A program made the position numbers and the translations under genes. From assembly GCA_041390305.1 (NCBI GenBank), contig JAWKQE010000003.1, forward strand, positions 62,001 through 126,000: a stretch of DNA of 64,000 nt, in the 5' to 3' direction. This document shows, piece after piece, positions 53,444 to 62,200 of this stretch; position 1 is the first letter of the stretch, and every line of letters starts with the position of its first letter. The notes beneath the pieces were generated by a model that was not told the origin of the DNA, ran no database searches, and saw only the letters and a program-made list of their open reading frames with translations. The DNA comes from JACKCR01 sp041390305 (GTDB lineage Bacteria; Eisenbacteria; RBG-16-71-46; CAIMUX01).

Positions 53444-53688
53444 CGGAACTCCCCTTCTCGCTGCGGTTTGCGACCGGATGCCGGTCTTGCCGAGGATCTG
53501 TCCGCCGGTCGGGAAGTGCGGCCCGTCGACGTCCTCCATCCCAGTTCCACCGAGGCCGCTGTCTGAGCGGGCCGGCTTTCCTTCGTCTACTGGAGGACGC
53601 GCGAGGGGGGAGGCGATCCCATCACGGAATCGGCGACGGGGAGTGATCTATCGTGGGGATCGAAGCCTGCGCCGCCACTCGGCCGAGT

Positions 53689-56600
53689 TCAGCCTCTGGC
53701 CAGAGCCTCGCGAAGACTCGCGATCTTCGCTGCGAGGTCCGACTCCGGCCCGAGCACCAACTCCGTCCGAATCGCTTCTGCCTCAGCCATCGCCGCACGG
53801 GCCGCCGGCACGTCGCCGGCCCGAACCTCGAACTCTCCGAGGTCGCACAGTGCCTTCGCCAGAAGGAGTCGGTCGGTCAGTTCGCGGTGGATGGCGATGC
53901 TCTCTTCTAGGCACTTTCGGGCCTCTTCCATCCGTCCCTCGCGAAAGTGGAGGTTGCCGAAACTCCCGAGGGCGATCCCTTCGTAGCCCCGGTTTCCGAT
54001 CTCGCGGTGGATCTCGAGCGCAGACTCGAGACAGGCGCGTGCGAGGTCGAACCGTTCCTCCGACAGGTGCAGCGCGCCGAGGAATCCGAGAACGATCCCC
54101 TCGAAGCGACGGTTGGAGACGGCGCGGTGGATGGCGAGTGCGGCTTCGTACTGTTCGAGTGCCGCGTCGGGTCGGCCGTGGTCCGCATAGAGGAGTCCGA
54201 GATTCCCGCGGACCACCGCAAGGGAGGCGCGCTCTCCCAGGTCACGATAGATGGAGAGAGCCGCTTCGTAGGACTCCTCTCCCGTTTCGAGGTCGCCTTG
54301 GTCGGTATACAGATTGGCCAGGTTGCCGAGCACGAGCGCTTCGCTTCTTCGGTTGCCGACCTCACGATGGATGGCGAGGGCTTCCTCGTAGTACTCACGA
54401 CTCATCTCGAGTCGGCCTTCGGACTGATGGACGAGCCCGAGATTGTTGAGTGCCATCGCTTCCGCGACCCGGTCCCCGATCTCGCGGTTGATCGCGAGGG
54501 CCGTCGAGTAGAACTCGAGCGCGGTGTCGGTTCGGCCCTGCTCGTTCTCGAAGTTCCCGAGGTTCGCGAGCACGATCGCCTCGCCGTGGCGGTCCCCGAT
54601 CTCCCGGTGGATGGCCAACGACTCCTCGTAGAGTCGGCGTGCGTCGTCGAGCTGGCTCTGCACGCGGAGCAGCGTGGCGAGGTTGCCGATGACCCTGCCT
54701 TCGTGATGTCGATCGCCCTGCGTGCGATGGATCGCGAGGGCTGCATCAAAATGATCGCGGGCCTCCTCCATCTCTCCGCAGTAGAGGCAGATGGTCGCGA
54801 GGGCGGTGAGAACGCGTGCGCGACGGTCGGGATCCTGGGTCGCGGACAGCACCCGTCGTCCAAGCTCCAAGGAGAGGTGAAAGGGACCTGTGTTGCGGAG
54901 CACGCTGGCCGCGGCCAGGTACGTTCCGACCGCCGCGGATTCGTCATCTCGCGCCAGCGCGCGACGGCAGGCGGCGACGCAGTTGTCCAGCTCGAGGTTG
55001 AGGGCGGTCTGCTTCCTGGCCCCACCATGAAGGCTGAGGCTCTCGATCGCGTCGGCCGTGCCCATCCGGGCGTACCGGGCGCCGTGGCGGATCTCGACCT
55101 CGGACACTTCCGTTCCGGGAACTCGCTCGCTATCGGGCGCGCCTGCTCCGTTCGAACGAGCAGCCAGCTTTGCCGACGCGTACTCCTGCACCGTCGCATA
55201 CATCTCGAACCGCGGCGCGCCGAGAACGGCCTTCGTCCGGAGCCAGCTCTTGTCGACCAGGGACTGGAGGACGTCGAGAACGAGGACGGCATCGGCGTGG
55301 GAGTTGGCGTTGGAGCTGGAGCCGGAGTTGGCGTTGGTGTCGGAGTCGGGTGCGGAGTCTGAGACGGAGTTGGAGTTGGCGTTGAAGTTGGAGTCGGAGT
55401 CGGAGGCGGAGTCGGAGTCGGCGCCGGTGGGGAGTTCGGCGACGGCTTCGGCGGCTTCCAGATCGAACCCGCCCTCGAAGACGGAGAGCTGAGTGACCAC
55501 CGACTGCTCCAGGGGGCTGAGCAGGTCCCAGGACCAGTCGAGCGTGGCCTGCATCGTGGCGTGCCGGCCTTCCTTCGCGCCCGCGAGAATGCGGAAGCGG
55601 TCGGCGAGACCCGCCTCCAGCTGGGCCGGATTCATCCCGCGCAGCCGGGACGCGGCCATTTCGATGGCGAGAGGCAGGCCGTCGAGTCTCCGCACGATCT
55701 CCTGGATCTGCTTCTGATTCGACGGATCCACCATGAATCCGGGCCGGTGTCCCCAGGCACGCACTTCGAAGAGCTCGACTCCTCTGGTCATCGGATCCAG
55801 CGGCGCCAGCTCGTGCACGGTCTCGCCCGCGAGCTGGAGACGGCGTTGGGAAGTGACGAGAAACCGCGCGTCCGGCGCCTGCGCGAGCCATCGGCCGACG
55901 GTAGCGCCGGCGGTGTCCACCACCTGCTCGAAGTTGTCCAGGATGAGGAGACAGCGTCCACGCCCTGCAATTGCATTCCCGAGCTGAGGGATCGGATCCT
56001 GCCGGCCGAGGGGAACGTTCAGCGACGCGGCCACGGCCCGCGCCACGCCGACCTCGGTCCGCGCCTCGCTGACTTCGCAGAACCACACGCCGCCCGGCCA
56101 ACGCAGAAGGCTGTCCCATCCGTACTTCTGTGCAAGCCGCGTCTTGCCGGTTCCGCCCGTTCCGAGGAGGGTGAGGAGGCGGGAGGGGGGCGCAGCACCG
56201 CCGGCATCCGAGACCGCACCTGTACCCGCATCTGCGCTTCCGTCCGCATCGCGGGGTGAGAAGTGTTCGTCGATGCTTCGCAGTTCGTCGCTGCGGCCCA
56301 CGAAGGCGTCGCGTTCGGCCGGAAGTGAATGGGGAACCGCTCGACCTTCCTCGCTTCGGCCCTCGAGCGCGAGGATGGCGTCGTGACCCGTGGCGAAACG
56401 TTCGGCGGGCAGTTTGGCGAGCAGACGCAGGATCGCCGCTCCCCAGGTCTCGTCGATCGTGGTGGCCAAGGTACGCGGATCGGGTGGCGTGAGTTCGACG
56501 TGTGCGCGTGCGGTCTCGAAGGCACTCTTCCCTTGGAAGGGAAGTCGCCCGGTGCACATCTCGAAGAGGACGACGCCGAGCGCGTAGAGGTCGCTGGCCG

Positions 56601-57435
56601 GACCGACCGAGCCGCCGCTCACCTGCTCTGGGGACATGTAGGCAGGAGTGCCCACGATGGCACCGGAGCCGGGGGAAGAGTTTCGAGACGCCGAGGTTCG
56701 TGCCGTCTCTCCGGCCTCCACCGTGACCGCCAGCCCGAAGTCGGTGATGACCGCCCGGCCGCCCCCATCGTGGGTCACGACCATCACGTTCGGGCTCTTG
56801 AAGTCCCGATGGACGATCCCCGCGCGATGCGCCGCGTCGAGTGCTTCCGCCATCTGGCGCGCGAGGGGGAGGGAGGCCCCGGTCGAAAGCGCCCCTGTTT
56901 CCCGGATCTGTTTGGCCAGAGTCCCTCCTGCGAGAAACTCCATCGTCAGAAACCAGACCCCGCTACTCTCGTCACGCCAGAGGTCGAAGATGCGGCAGAC
57001 ATTGGGGTGAGAGATCGAACGGGCGAGCAGGACTTCCTGCTTGAACAGGCGGAGGAACGCTGCGTTCGACGCAGTCCGCGGGTGGATCGTCTTGAGAGCG
57101 AGCGGTACGTCGAGTTCGAGATCGTGCGCTCGGTAGACCTGCCCCATCCCGCCTTCCGCGAGGTAGGCGTCGATGCGAAAGCGCCGGGAGATCACCTGCC
57201 CCGTCGCGAAAGTCCGCGTGTTGCCGGCCGTGGCGCCAGCGTCGGCGCGGCCGTCTCTGTCGTCGACGTTGCCGGTCACGAGATGTGTCTCGTCGACGTC
57301 GCCGGTTACGAGATGCGTTTCGTCGACGTCACCGGTCATCCCGTGTGTGTCGTCCCCGGGATCTGGGCTGTCCGGGTGCCCGTGCACGTCGTCGCCGGGC
57401 CCTGGGTCGTCCGTGTGCTCGTATGAATCGGCCAT
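53689..57435 (-). CDS. Serine/threonine protein kinase fused to an STAND ATPase and TPR array
   Basis: A ~1,248-residue regulator. Residues ~20-50 are three 10-residue repeats (GDVDETHLVT). Residues ~70-340 are a Hanks-type kinase: LAEGGMGQVYRAHD, LALK, HRDFKSPNV, DFGLA, GTPAYMSPEQ and the late DLYALGVVLFEMCTG are all intact. Residues ~400-750 are an AfsR/NB-ARC-like ATPase with Walker A GTGGTGKTRL and Walker B CLLILDNFEQV. A Ser/Asp/Asn-rich stretch lies near 680-720. The last ~400 residues are about ten TPRs (for example EEALAIHREVGNRRSEALVLGNLANLYTDQGDLETG-like). Such proteins couple a signal to phosphorylation and ATP-dependent oligomerisation. No Shine-Dalgarno is visible at the ATG at 57435. 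No transmembrane helix or DNA-binding domain is seen. Confidence 0.85.
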   Translation of the reverse strand: MADSYEHTDDPGPGDDVHGHPDSPDPGDDTHGMTGDVDETHLVTGDVDETHLVTGNVDDRDGRADAGATAGNTRTFATGQVISRRFRIDAYLAEGGMGQVYRAHDLELDVPLALKTIHPRTASNAAFLRLFKQEVLLARSISHPNVCRIFDLWRDESSGVWFLTMEFLAGGTLAKQIRETGALSTGASLPLARQMAEALDAAHRAGIVHRDFKSPNVMVVTHDGGGRAVITDFGLAVTVEAGETARTSASRNSSPGSGAIVGTPAYMSPEQVSGGSVGPASDLYALGVVLFEMCTGRLPFQGKSAFETARAHVELTPPDPRTLATTIDETWGAAILRLLAKLPAERFATGHDAILALEGRSEEGRAVPHSLPAERDAFVGRSDELRSIDEHFSPRDADGSADAGTGAVSDAGGAAPPSRLLTLLGTGGTGKTRLAQKYGWDSLLRWPGGVWFCEVSEARTEVGVARAVAASLNVPLGRQDPIPQLGNAIAGRGRCLLILDNFEQVVDTAGATVGRWLAQAPDARFLVTSQRRLQLAGETVHELAPLDPMTRGVELFEVRAWGHRPGFMVDPSNQKQIQEIVRRLDGLPLAIEMAASRLRGMNPAQLEAGLADRFRILAGAKEGRHATMQATLDWSWDLLSPLEQSVVTQLSVFEGGFDLEAAEAVAELPTGADSDSASDSDSNFNANSNSVSDSAPDSDTNANSGSSSNANSHADAVLVLDVLQSLVDKSWLRTKAVLGAPRFEMYATVQEYASAKLAARSNGAGAPDSERVPGTEVSEVEIRHGARYARMGTADAIESLSLHGGARKQTALNLELDNCVAACRRALARDDESAAVGTYLAAASVLRNTGPFHLSLELGRRVLSATQDPDRRARVLTALATICLYCGEMEEARDHFDAALAIHRTQGDRHHEGRVIGNLATLLRVQSQLDDARRLYEESLAIHREIGDRHGEAIVLANLGNFENEQGRTDTALEFYSTALAINREIGDRVAEAMALNNLGLVHQSEGRLEMSREYYEEALAIHREVGNRRSEALVLGNLANLYTDQGDLETGEESYEAALSIYRDLGERASLAVVRGNLGLLYADHGRPDAALEQYEAALAIHRAVSNRRFEGIVLGFLGALHLSEERFDLARACLESALEIHREIGNRGYEGIALGSFGNLHFREGRMEEARKCLEESIAIHRELTDRLLLAKALCDLGEFEVRAGDVPAARAAMAEAEAIRTELVLGPESDLAAKIASLREALARG
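55296..55425 (-). repeat. Hexamer-rich simple sequence inside the kinase-ATPase gene
   Basis: On the plus strand the unit is GGAGTCGGAGTT-like with GGAGTTGGCGTT variants repeated for ~130 bases. In frame on the minus strand it encodes SDSDSNFNANSNSVSDSA and similar, inserted between the ATPase lid and a conserved winged-helix-like region (LDVLQSLVDKSWLRT). Confidence 0.85.
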
Positions 57436-57482
57436 GAAGCTGGAGTGTCGGCTATATCGGCCGCACGGGAAAGGGGCGCGGA

Positions 57483-57947
57483 TCAGCTCGCGCGGAGCAG
57501 GAGCCAGAGGAGGAGCACGCTCCGGGCGGACCAGAGCACGGTGCGGATCCAGTTCGTCGTGACCAGTCGGCGGTGGGCGGATCGGTCGAAGCCCCGGGCG
57601 AGGATGCCGTGCGCCGGTACCTGGAGGAGGAACGTCGACGTCCAGATCGCGATGAGGAGCCCGAACGCGGCCCACGAGAGGACACGAAGCTGGGGCTCAC
57701 CGAGGGTGAGAAATCCCGCAGGTCCACCGATCGAGCCTGTGAACGCGAGGTAGACTCCCGTCGCCAGCTCGACGAGCATCGGAAGCACGACGACCCAGCT
57801 CGTCCGCCTCGAGTGCTCTCGCTCGTAGTCCGCGAAGCCGCTCGCTCCCACTCCGGTGAAGAGCGGATAGTGGACGAGTTGGACGAACCAAATCACGCCG
57901 GTCATGAACAGCGTCGCGGCGAGATGGAGGATCCAGATCGCGGGCAT
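57483..57947 (-). CDS. Four-helix membrane protein of unknown function
   Basis: A 154-residue membrane protein with GGAGAGCGG before the ATG. Four hydrophobic segments are visible: ILHLAATLFMTGVIWFVQLVHYPLF, WVVVLPMLVELATGVYLAF, LRVLSWAAFGLLIAIWTSTFLLQVP and WSARSVLLLWLLL. The conserved-looking HYPLFTGVG and QVPAHGILARGFD blocks resemble a widespread family of small uncharacterised membrane proteins in actinobacteria and proteobacteria. It starts 512 bases upstream of the kinase-ATPase start, with 47 bases between the genes, so co-transcription with the kinase gene is possible. Confidence 0.7.
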   Translation of the reverse strand: MPAIWILHLAATLFMTGVIWFVQLVHYPLFTGVGASGFADYEREHSRRTSWVVVLPMLVELATGVYLAFTGSIGGPAGFLTLGEPQLRVLSWAAFGLLIAIWTSTFLLQVPAHGILARGFDRSAHRRLVTTNWIRTVLWSARSVLLLWLLLRAS

Positions 57948-58168
57948 CCGCTCTCCTTCGTTGTCTGGGGAGGTGCGTGAGTGTTACGTGATTTCTGTGG
58001 GATTCGGCGGGCGGCCGGATTCGGATGCGGGTCCGGAGTTCGGGGACGGCAGGGACGGACGTCCGGTCGTCGGCGAGGTGAACCGCCGGCGCCGCTTGGC
58101 TATCGGAGCCGTTGAGCAGGGACTCGCCGCAAGGCAGTCCGTTGCCATTCATCACTCGGGGAGGGCAC

Positions 58169-59689
58169 GTGAATCTCTCGCTCGTCTTCGACGACGTGAC
58201 CTATGCCTATCCCTCGTCTCCCGGACTCGCGATCGAGGGGCTCGGCTTCGGCCTGCACTCCGGTTGGACTGGTGTGGTTGGGCCGAACGGCGCGGGGAAG
58301 ACGACCGTGCTGAGGCTGGCGACCGGGCTACTCGTCCCGACTGCAGGCTCTGTTCGGTTGAGTGGCACGGCGATCTACTGCGAGCAACGAACCGACGACC
58401 CTCCCCACCGTTGGCGCGCGTTCCTCGAGAGTCCGGATCCCTACGGATGGGAGCTGCGGGGTCGGCTTGGGATCGACGACGATTGGATCGAGCGCTGGCC
58501 AACTCTGAGTCATGGGGAGAGGAAGCGCGTGCAGATCGCAGTCGCGCTCTGGCAGAGTCCCGCTCTCCTCGCGGTCGACGAACCGACGAACCATCTCGAC
58601 CACGCGGCCGCGCGCATGCTGATCGATGCGCTGGAGCGCCATCAGGGTCTCGGATTGATCGTGAGCCACGACCGCGAACTGCTCGACCGACTCTGCGAAC
58701 GCTGTCTCTTCCTCGGCGAACACCGGCCCGTGCTTCGTCCCGGCGGCTACACGGAGGGACGGGAGCAGGCGGAGCGGGAGCAGGAGGCCGCGGCCCGCGA
58801 GCAGGGTCTGGCGCGGAAGGAGCGACGTCGTCTGGAGCAGGAGGCATCGAAGCGACGGGACCTCGCGTCGCGCGCGGATCGCCTCCGTTCCAAGCGCGGA
58901 ATCGCGAAGAAGGATCACGACGCCAAGGCGAAGATCGACCAGGCACGCGTGACCGGGAAGGACGCCACGGCCGGACGTCTCCTCAACCAGATGCAGGGAC
59001 GGATCGCGCAGGCGCGGCGGCGAGAGGAGTCGATCGAGGTCACGAAGAACCGCGAGCTCGGGATCTGGATGCCGGGAGGCGTGAGCCCACGGGACCTGAT
59101 CGTTCACGTGGAAGCGGGGGAGATCGGCGTGGCGGGTGGTACGCCGCCCGCGTGGCGGCTCCGCTTTCCGGAACTCGCGATGCGGCCGACGGATCGGGTG
59201 GCGCTCGTCGGGCCGAACGGTGCGGGGAAGAGCACGCTTCTCTCACACGTCCTCGGCGGGCTGACGCTTCCCGAGGACAAGCTAGTCTACATTCCGCAGG
59301 AGATCGACCGCGACGAGTCGCGCGCGGTGATCGAACGGGTGCGCGCGTCGGGGCGCGAGGAGCTCGGACGGATCCTCACCGTCGTGAGTCATCTCGGTTC
59401 CGATCCACGCAGGCTCCTCGACACCGTATTGCCGAGTCCCGGCGAAGTGCGGAAGCTGCTCCTCGCCGAGGGAGTCGCGCGCGTGCCACATCTGATCGTG
59501 CTCGACGAGCCGACGAACCATCTCGACCTTCCTTCGATCGAGTCGCTCGAAGCAGCCCTGCGGGAGTGTCCGTGCGGGCTGCTCCTCGTGAGCCACGACG
59601 AACGGTTCCTGGAACGGACGACGAGTGTCCGTTGGACGATCGAAGGGACGGACGGGGAGTATGTCGTGGTGCCGTCGGCTGTCGGCTAG
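58169..59689 (+). CDS. ABC-F family ATPase
   Basis: A 506-residue protein from the GTG at 58169 with GGGGAGGG just upstream. Two ABC domains have Walker A (GPNGAGKTT and GPNGAGKST), signature motifs (LSHGERKR; in the second domain the position is LPSPGEVRKL), and Walker B DEPTNHLD in both. A long charged linker (EREQEAAAREQGLARKERRR-type) with KDATAGRLLNQMQGRIAQARRREE joins them, as in ABC-F proteins that act at the ribosome (EttA, Uup, Vga groups). The subgroup cannot be told from the sequence alone. The second signature motif is degenerate (PSPGE instead of LSGGE). Confidence 0.85.
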   Translation: MNLSLVFDDVTYAYPSSPGLAIEGLGFGLHSGWTGVVGPNGAGKTTVLRLATGLLVPTAGSVRLSGTAIYCEQRTDDPPHRWRAFLESPDPYGWELRGRLGIDDDWIERWPTLSHGERKRVQIAVALWQSPALLAVDEPTNHLDHAAARMLIDALERHQGLGLIVSHDRELLDRLCERCLFLGEHRPVLRPGGYTEGREQAEREQEAAAREQGLARKERRRLEQEASKRRDLASRADRLRSKRGIAKKDHDAKAKIDQARVTGKDATAGRLLNQMQGRIAQARRREESIEVTKNRELGIWMPGGVSPRDLIVHVEAGEIGVAGGTPPAWRLRFPELAMRPTDRVALVGPNGAGKSTLLSHVLGGLTLPEDKLVYIPQEIDRDESRAVIERVRASGREELGRILTVVSHLGSDPRRLLDTVLPSPGEVRKLLLAEGVARVPHLIVLDEPTNHLDLPSIESLEAALRECPCGLLLVSHDERFLERTTSVRWTIEGTDGEYVVVPSAVG

Positions 59690-60161
59690 GGGTGGGGAGT
59701 CCGGCGGCATCAGCCGAGTCATGCGGCGCGTGGAACGAGGACGATCTGTCCTGAGTGGGAGCGGCTCCGGAGTGTCACGCAGTCGAGGAAACAGCCCACA
59801 TATTGTTTTTTTTGTGTGTGATACTCTCCGCTCGAGCTTCCCCCTGAGCATGTTGTGTCACTCTCGATAGCTCCGATCGACATGGCGCCGATGTAGAGGT
59901 ACTCGCCGCCAGGACGACTTCAGTACAAGAGGAGTCCTGATGACTAGGAATCACGCTTCGTGTTGGTCATGCCTGGGCGCCGGTCTGTTCCTCCTGCTCG
60001 CCGTCGGATGCGATGACTCGTCGACGAACCCTGGTGATACGGAAGCGCCGTCGGTGTCTACGACGATGCCATCACCCAAGGGGATCTCTTCATCCTGAGC
60101 CTGGAGTAGGACGCGGTTCCCGAAGCCGCGGTACTTCCGGATCAACGCAGCACAGACGGGG
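59690..60161. other. Intergenic region with a T-run and a lipoprotein remnant
   Basis: The 472 bases after the ABC-F gene contain TTGTTTTTTTTGTGTGTG near 59803 without a clear hairpin and the short lipoprotein frame at 59940. Nothing else was recognised. Confidence 0.5.
59940..60098 (+). pseudogene. Truncated lipoprotein
   Basis: An ATG with GAGGAG upstream opens a 52-codon frame: MTRNHASCWSCLGAGLFLLL, then AVGCDDSSTNPGDTEAP. This is a complete lipoprotein signal with lipobox AVGC followed by the polar mature start usual in this genome. The frame ends early. One frame over the sequence reads VYDDAITQGDLFILSLE before a stop at 60109, which looks like a natural C-terminus, so a frameshift in a very short lipoprotein is likely. 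No family is recognised. Confidence 0.45.
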
Positions 60162-61580
60162 TCACACGACATCGCCGCCAATAGACTCCCTGGCCCGGTT
60201 GTGTCGTCCGCAACGGATCCTCAGGTTCTCCTCGTCATGCCGTCCGCCGGCTGCGTACGGAACCACGTGGTCGAGCTGCAGGAACACACGAGCCGCACAG
60301 CGAACGCCGGCCGGACTGACGTAGGTGCACTGACCACCGTCCCGTTGGAAGACGTTGTCCCGCACTTCGGCCGGGACGTGCCGTGTTCGAGGAGCCGGTT
60401 TCCGACGCGTCGCGGCACGGTGACGGGCCACGTCGTTTGGGGAGACGGCGGCGGGGCATGGAACTGCAGTCGATGTCCGCGAGAGTTCCGCGGAGCGTTC
60501 AGGTGGATGCACGGCCCCGGCGGTGGGCGCCGGCGGACGCGTCGGCACGGCCCTTGCCGAGGGGTTGTATACGGGAGAACTTTCTGTCCGCCGGTTCGAA
60601 GACCGATGCAGCCGCCGCTTCGATCGCCGGTCCAACCGCCTCTTCGACCGCCGTTCGGGATCGCGGCGGTCGAGGAGATCGTCGAGTGCTCGTTCCAGAA
60701 CGGACTCGAGGTCTGCCTTGTTCGAGCAGACGGACTTCGCGCGTTCGAGCTTCTCGACGAACGCTCGTCTTGCAGCGAAGCGGATCTCGTACCGGAGTTC
60801 GCGAGGAGAGCGCGGTGCGAAGGGATCCGTACTACCACGTTGATAGTCGGCGCTGTGGCTGGCTTGGTCCGCGGCCGAGTCGTCGGGGCGGTTGGCGCCG
60901 GAGTTGACGCCGCGGTTGAAGACGCGGTCAGGGGCCCTTTGGTTGAGGGCGCAGCGTTTGGCTGTTTCGGCTCGGGAAGCGCGTTGGGCGACATCGCGAC
61001 CGGCCTGATTGTCCGTGGGCTCTTCGGCTGACGAGGTTGGTTCCGCTAGGTCCGCCCCCGAGTTCGCGCCAAGTGAGATCGCGAGATTGGCGCCGGCACG
61101 TGCGGTCCCCCTAGTGGGCGCCGTACCAACGATCCGGACTCGATCCGGGATGTGCGGCGCCGATCGCCTCGTCTGGACGAGTGATTCCACTTCGGCGAAG
61201 GTCTTTCCGGCGGCGCATGAAGCGAGTTCGTCGCAGTTCGCTTCGGTGAGTGTGCCGGCCAAGCGCGAGACTGTGCAGATCGTGAGACGCCGTTCCTCGA
61301 GGAGTTTCCGCACGCGGGGGAATCGCGCTGCCGTGCGGGCCGCGGCGATGTAGCGACCGGCGGTGGCGGGGGAGTAGCCCCACCGACGGGTGCAGTAGTC
61401 GAAGAGCGATGAGTAGCCCTGGCCGAGGTAGAGCGAACGCCGATCGATCTCGGCCAGCGATTCGAGCAGCGCGATGACGGATGCCTGCTCCCGCTTCACG
61501 GCGAGATCGGCGCGCTCGACGAGTTGTGCGTTCGTCAGCTTCCGGATCGGAAGAGCGGACGGGGGCGGGGTGTGGTTCAT
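60162..61580 (-). CDS. HNH endonuclease with DUF222-like N-terminus
   Basis: A 472-residue protein with GGAGGTAACGA before the ATG. Residues ~10-150 are helical and match the N-terminal region of DUF222/HNH proteins (LTNAQLVERADLAVKREQASVIALLESLAEIDRR, LGQGYSSLFDYCTRRWGYSPATAGRYIAAARTA). The C-terminal 60 residues form the HNH site: RDGGQCTYVSPAGVRCAARVFLQLDHVVPYAAGG and NLRIRCGRHN. The middle (~160-370) is rich in Asn, Gln and Arg, with repeats such as RRSKRRLDRRSKRRLHR. The family is usually mobile or of unknown role. The gene faces away from the 45-bp palindromic array beginning 300 bases upstream. Confidence 0.85.
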   Translation of the reverse strand: MNHTPPPSALPIRKLTNAQLVERADLAVKREQASVIALLESLAEIDRRSLYLGQGYSSLFDYCTRRWGYSPATAGRYIAAARTAARFPRVRKLLEERRLTICTVSRLAGTLTEANCDELASCAAGKTFAEVESLVQTRRSAPHIPDRVRIVGTAPTRGTARAGANLAISLGANSGADLAEPTSSAEEPTDNQAGRDVAQRASRAETAKRCALNQRAPDRVFNRGVNSGANRPDDSAADQASHSADYQRGSTDPFAPRSPRELRYEIRFAARRAFVEKLERAKSVCSNKADLESVLERALDDLLDRRDPERRSKRRLDRRSKRRLHRSSNRRTESSPVYNPSARAVPTRPPAPTAGAVHPPERSAELSRTSTAVPCPAAVSPNDVARHRAATRRKPAPRTRHVPAEVRDNVFQRDGGQCTYVSPAGVRCAARVFLQLDHVVPYAAGGRHDEENLRIRCGRHNRARESIGGDVV

Positions 61581-62200
61581 TCGTTACCTCCGTAGTCTTC
61601 ATGCAACGTACCATGCGCGGTTTTGGGACCGTTGAGAGGCCGCCAGAGAAGCGATCGCGGAGATGTCGGCGTCGAGCGAGCGTTCGAGGTCGAACGTGCG
61701 GCACGCGAACGTGTGGGTGCGTTGGCGGGGTGGTCTGGTGAAGTCGGTCGACTCGAATCGAACGGAGGCCGAGAATCCGTCAAGAAGTATAGTTGCGCGG
61801 AGTGGAGTTTCTTCTCGTGGTGTGGGCACGCTTCGTGTCCGACTGGTAGTCGGGCGGCGACTTCCAGCGGCACGCAAAGCAGGACGGCGAACACTCTCAA
61901 CGTGAGAGTGCTCCGCCCGGCATCGGGCTCGGCGAACACTCTCAACGTGAGAGCGCTCCGCCCGGCATCGGGCTCGGCGATCACTCTCGACGTGAGAGTG
62001 CTCCGCCCGGCATCGGGGTCGGCGATCACTCTCAACGTGGGAGTGCTCCGCCCGGCATCGGGCTCGGGGCCTGCTCCCTGTGTCAGAGTGCGCCACGCGG
62101 CATCGGACTCGTGGGTTACTCTCCACGTGTGAGTCATGCACGCGAGAGCCGCGGACGAAGGCCCTCGATCTCGCAACCCGGAGAAAGTGAGGCCCTGACG
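61581..62200. other. Divergent intergenic region holding the 45-bp palindromic array
   Basis: The region between the HNH gene and the short-chain dehydrogenase gene is 620 bases. It contains the array 61886-62135 and otherwise GC-rich sequence with no gene. Frames on the minus strand run through the array with HSHVESDRRPRCRAE-like 15-residue repeats but carry no start signal of note. Confidence 0.6.
61886..62135 (+). repeat. Six 45-bp tandem units built on a near-perfect palindrome
   Basis: Cores begin at 61892, 61937, 61982, 62027, 62072 and 62117, exactly 45 bases apart. The first is CACTCTCAACGTGAGAGTG, an 8-bp inverted repeat around three bases. The second, third and fourth differ by one or two bases, and the last two are degenerate. 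Each is followed by CTCCGCCCGGCATCGGGCTC, which is itself partly palindromic. The period is a multiple of three. The unit's core is shared with the arrays at 33150, 42076, 44772 and 49986, but its flank is not. Confidence 0.9.

Noticed and set aside
61886..62135. CRISPR array with 19-base repeats
   Set aside because: The whole 45-base unit repeats, including the would-be spacers, so it is a tandem repeat. No cas genes are seen.
61599..62141. A 180-codon minus-strand frame with 15-residue HSHVESDRRPRCRAE repeats
   Set aside because: It is the translation of the intergenic palindromic array, with no ribosome-binding site and with a non-repetitive end of poor composition.
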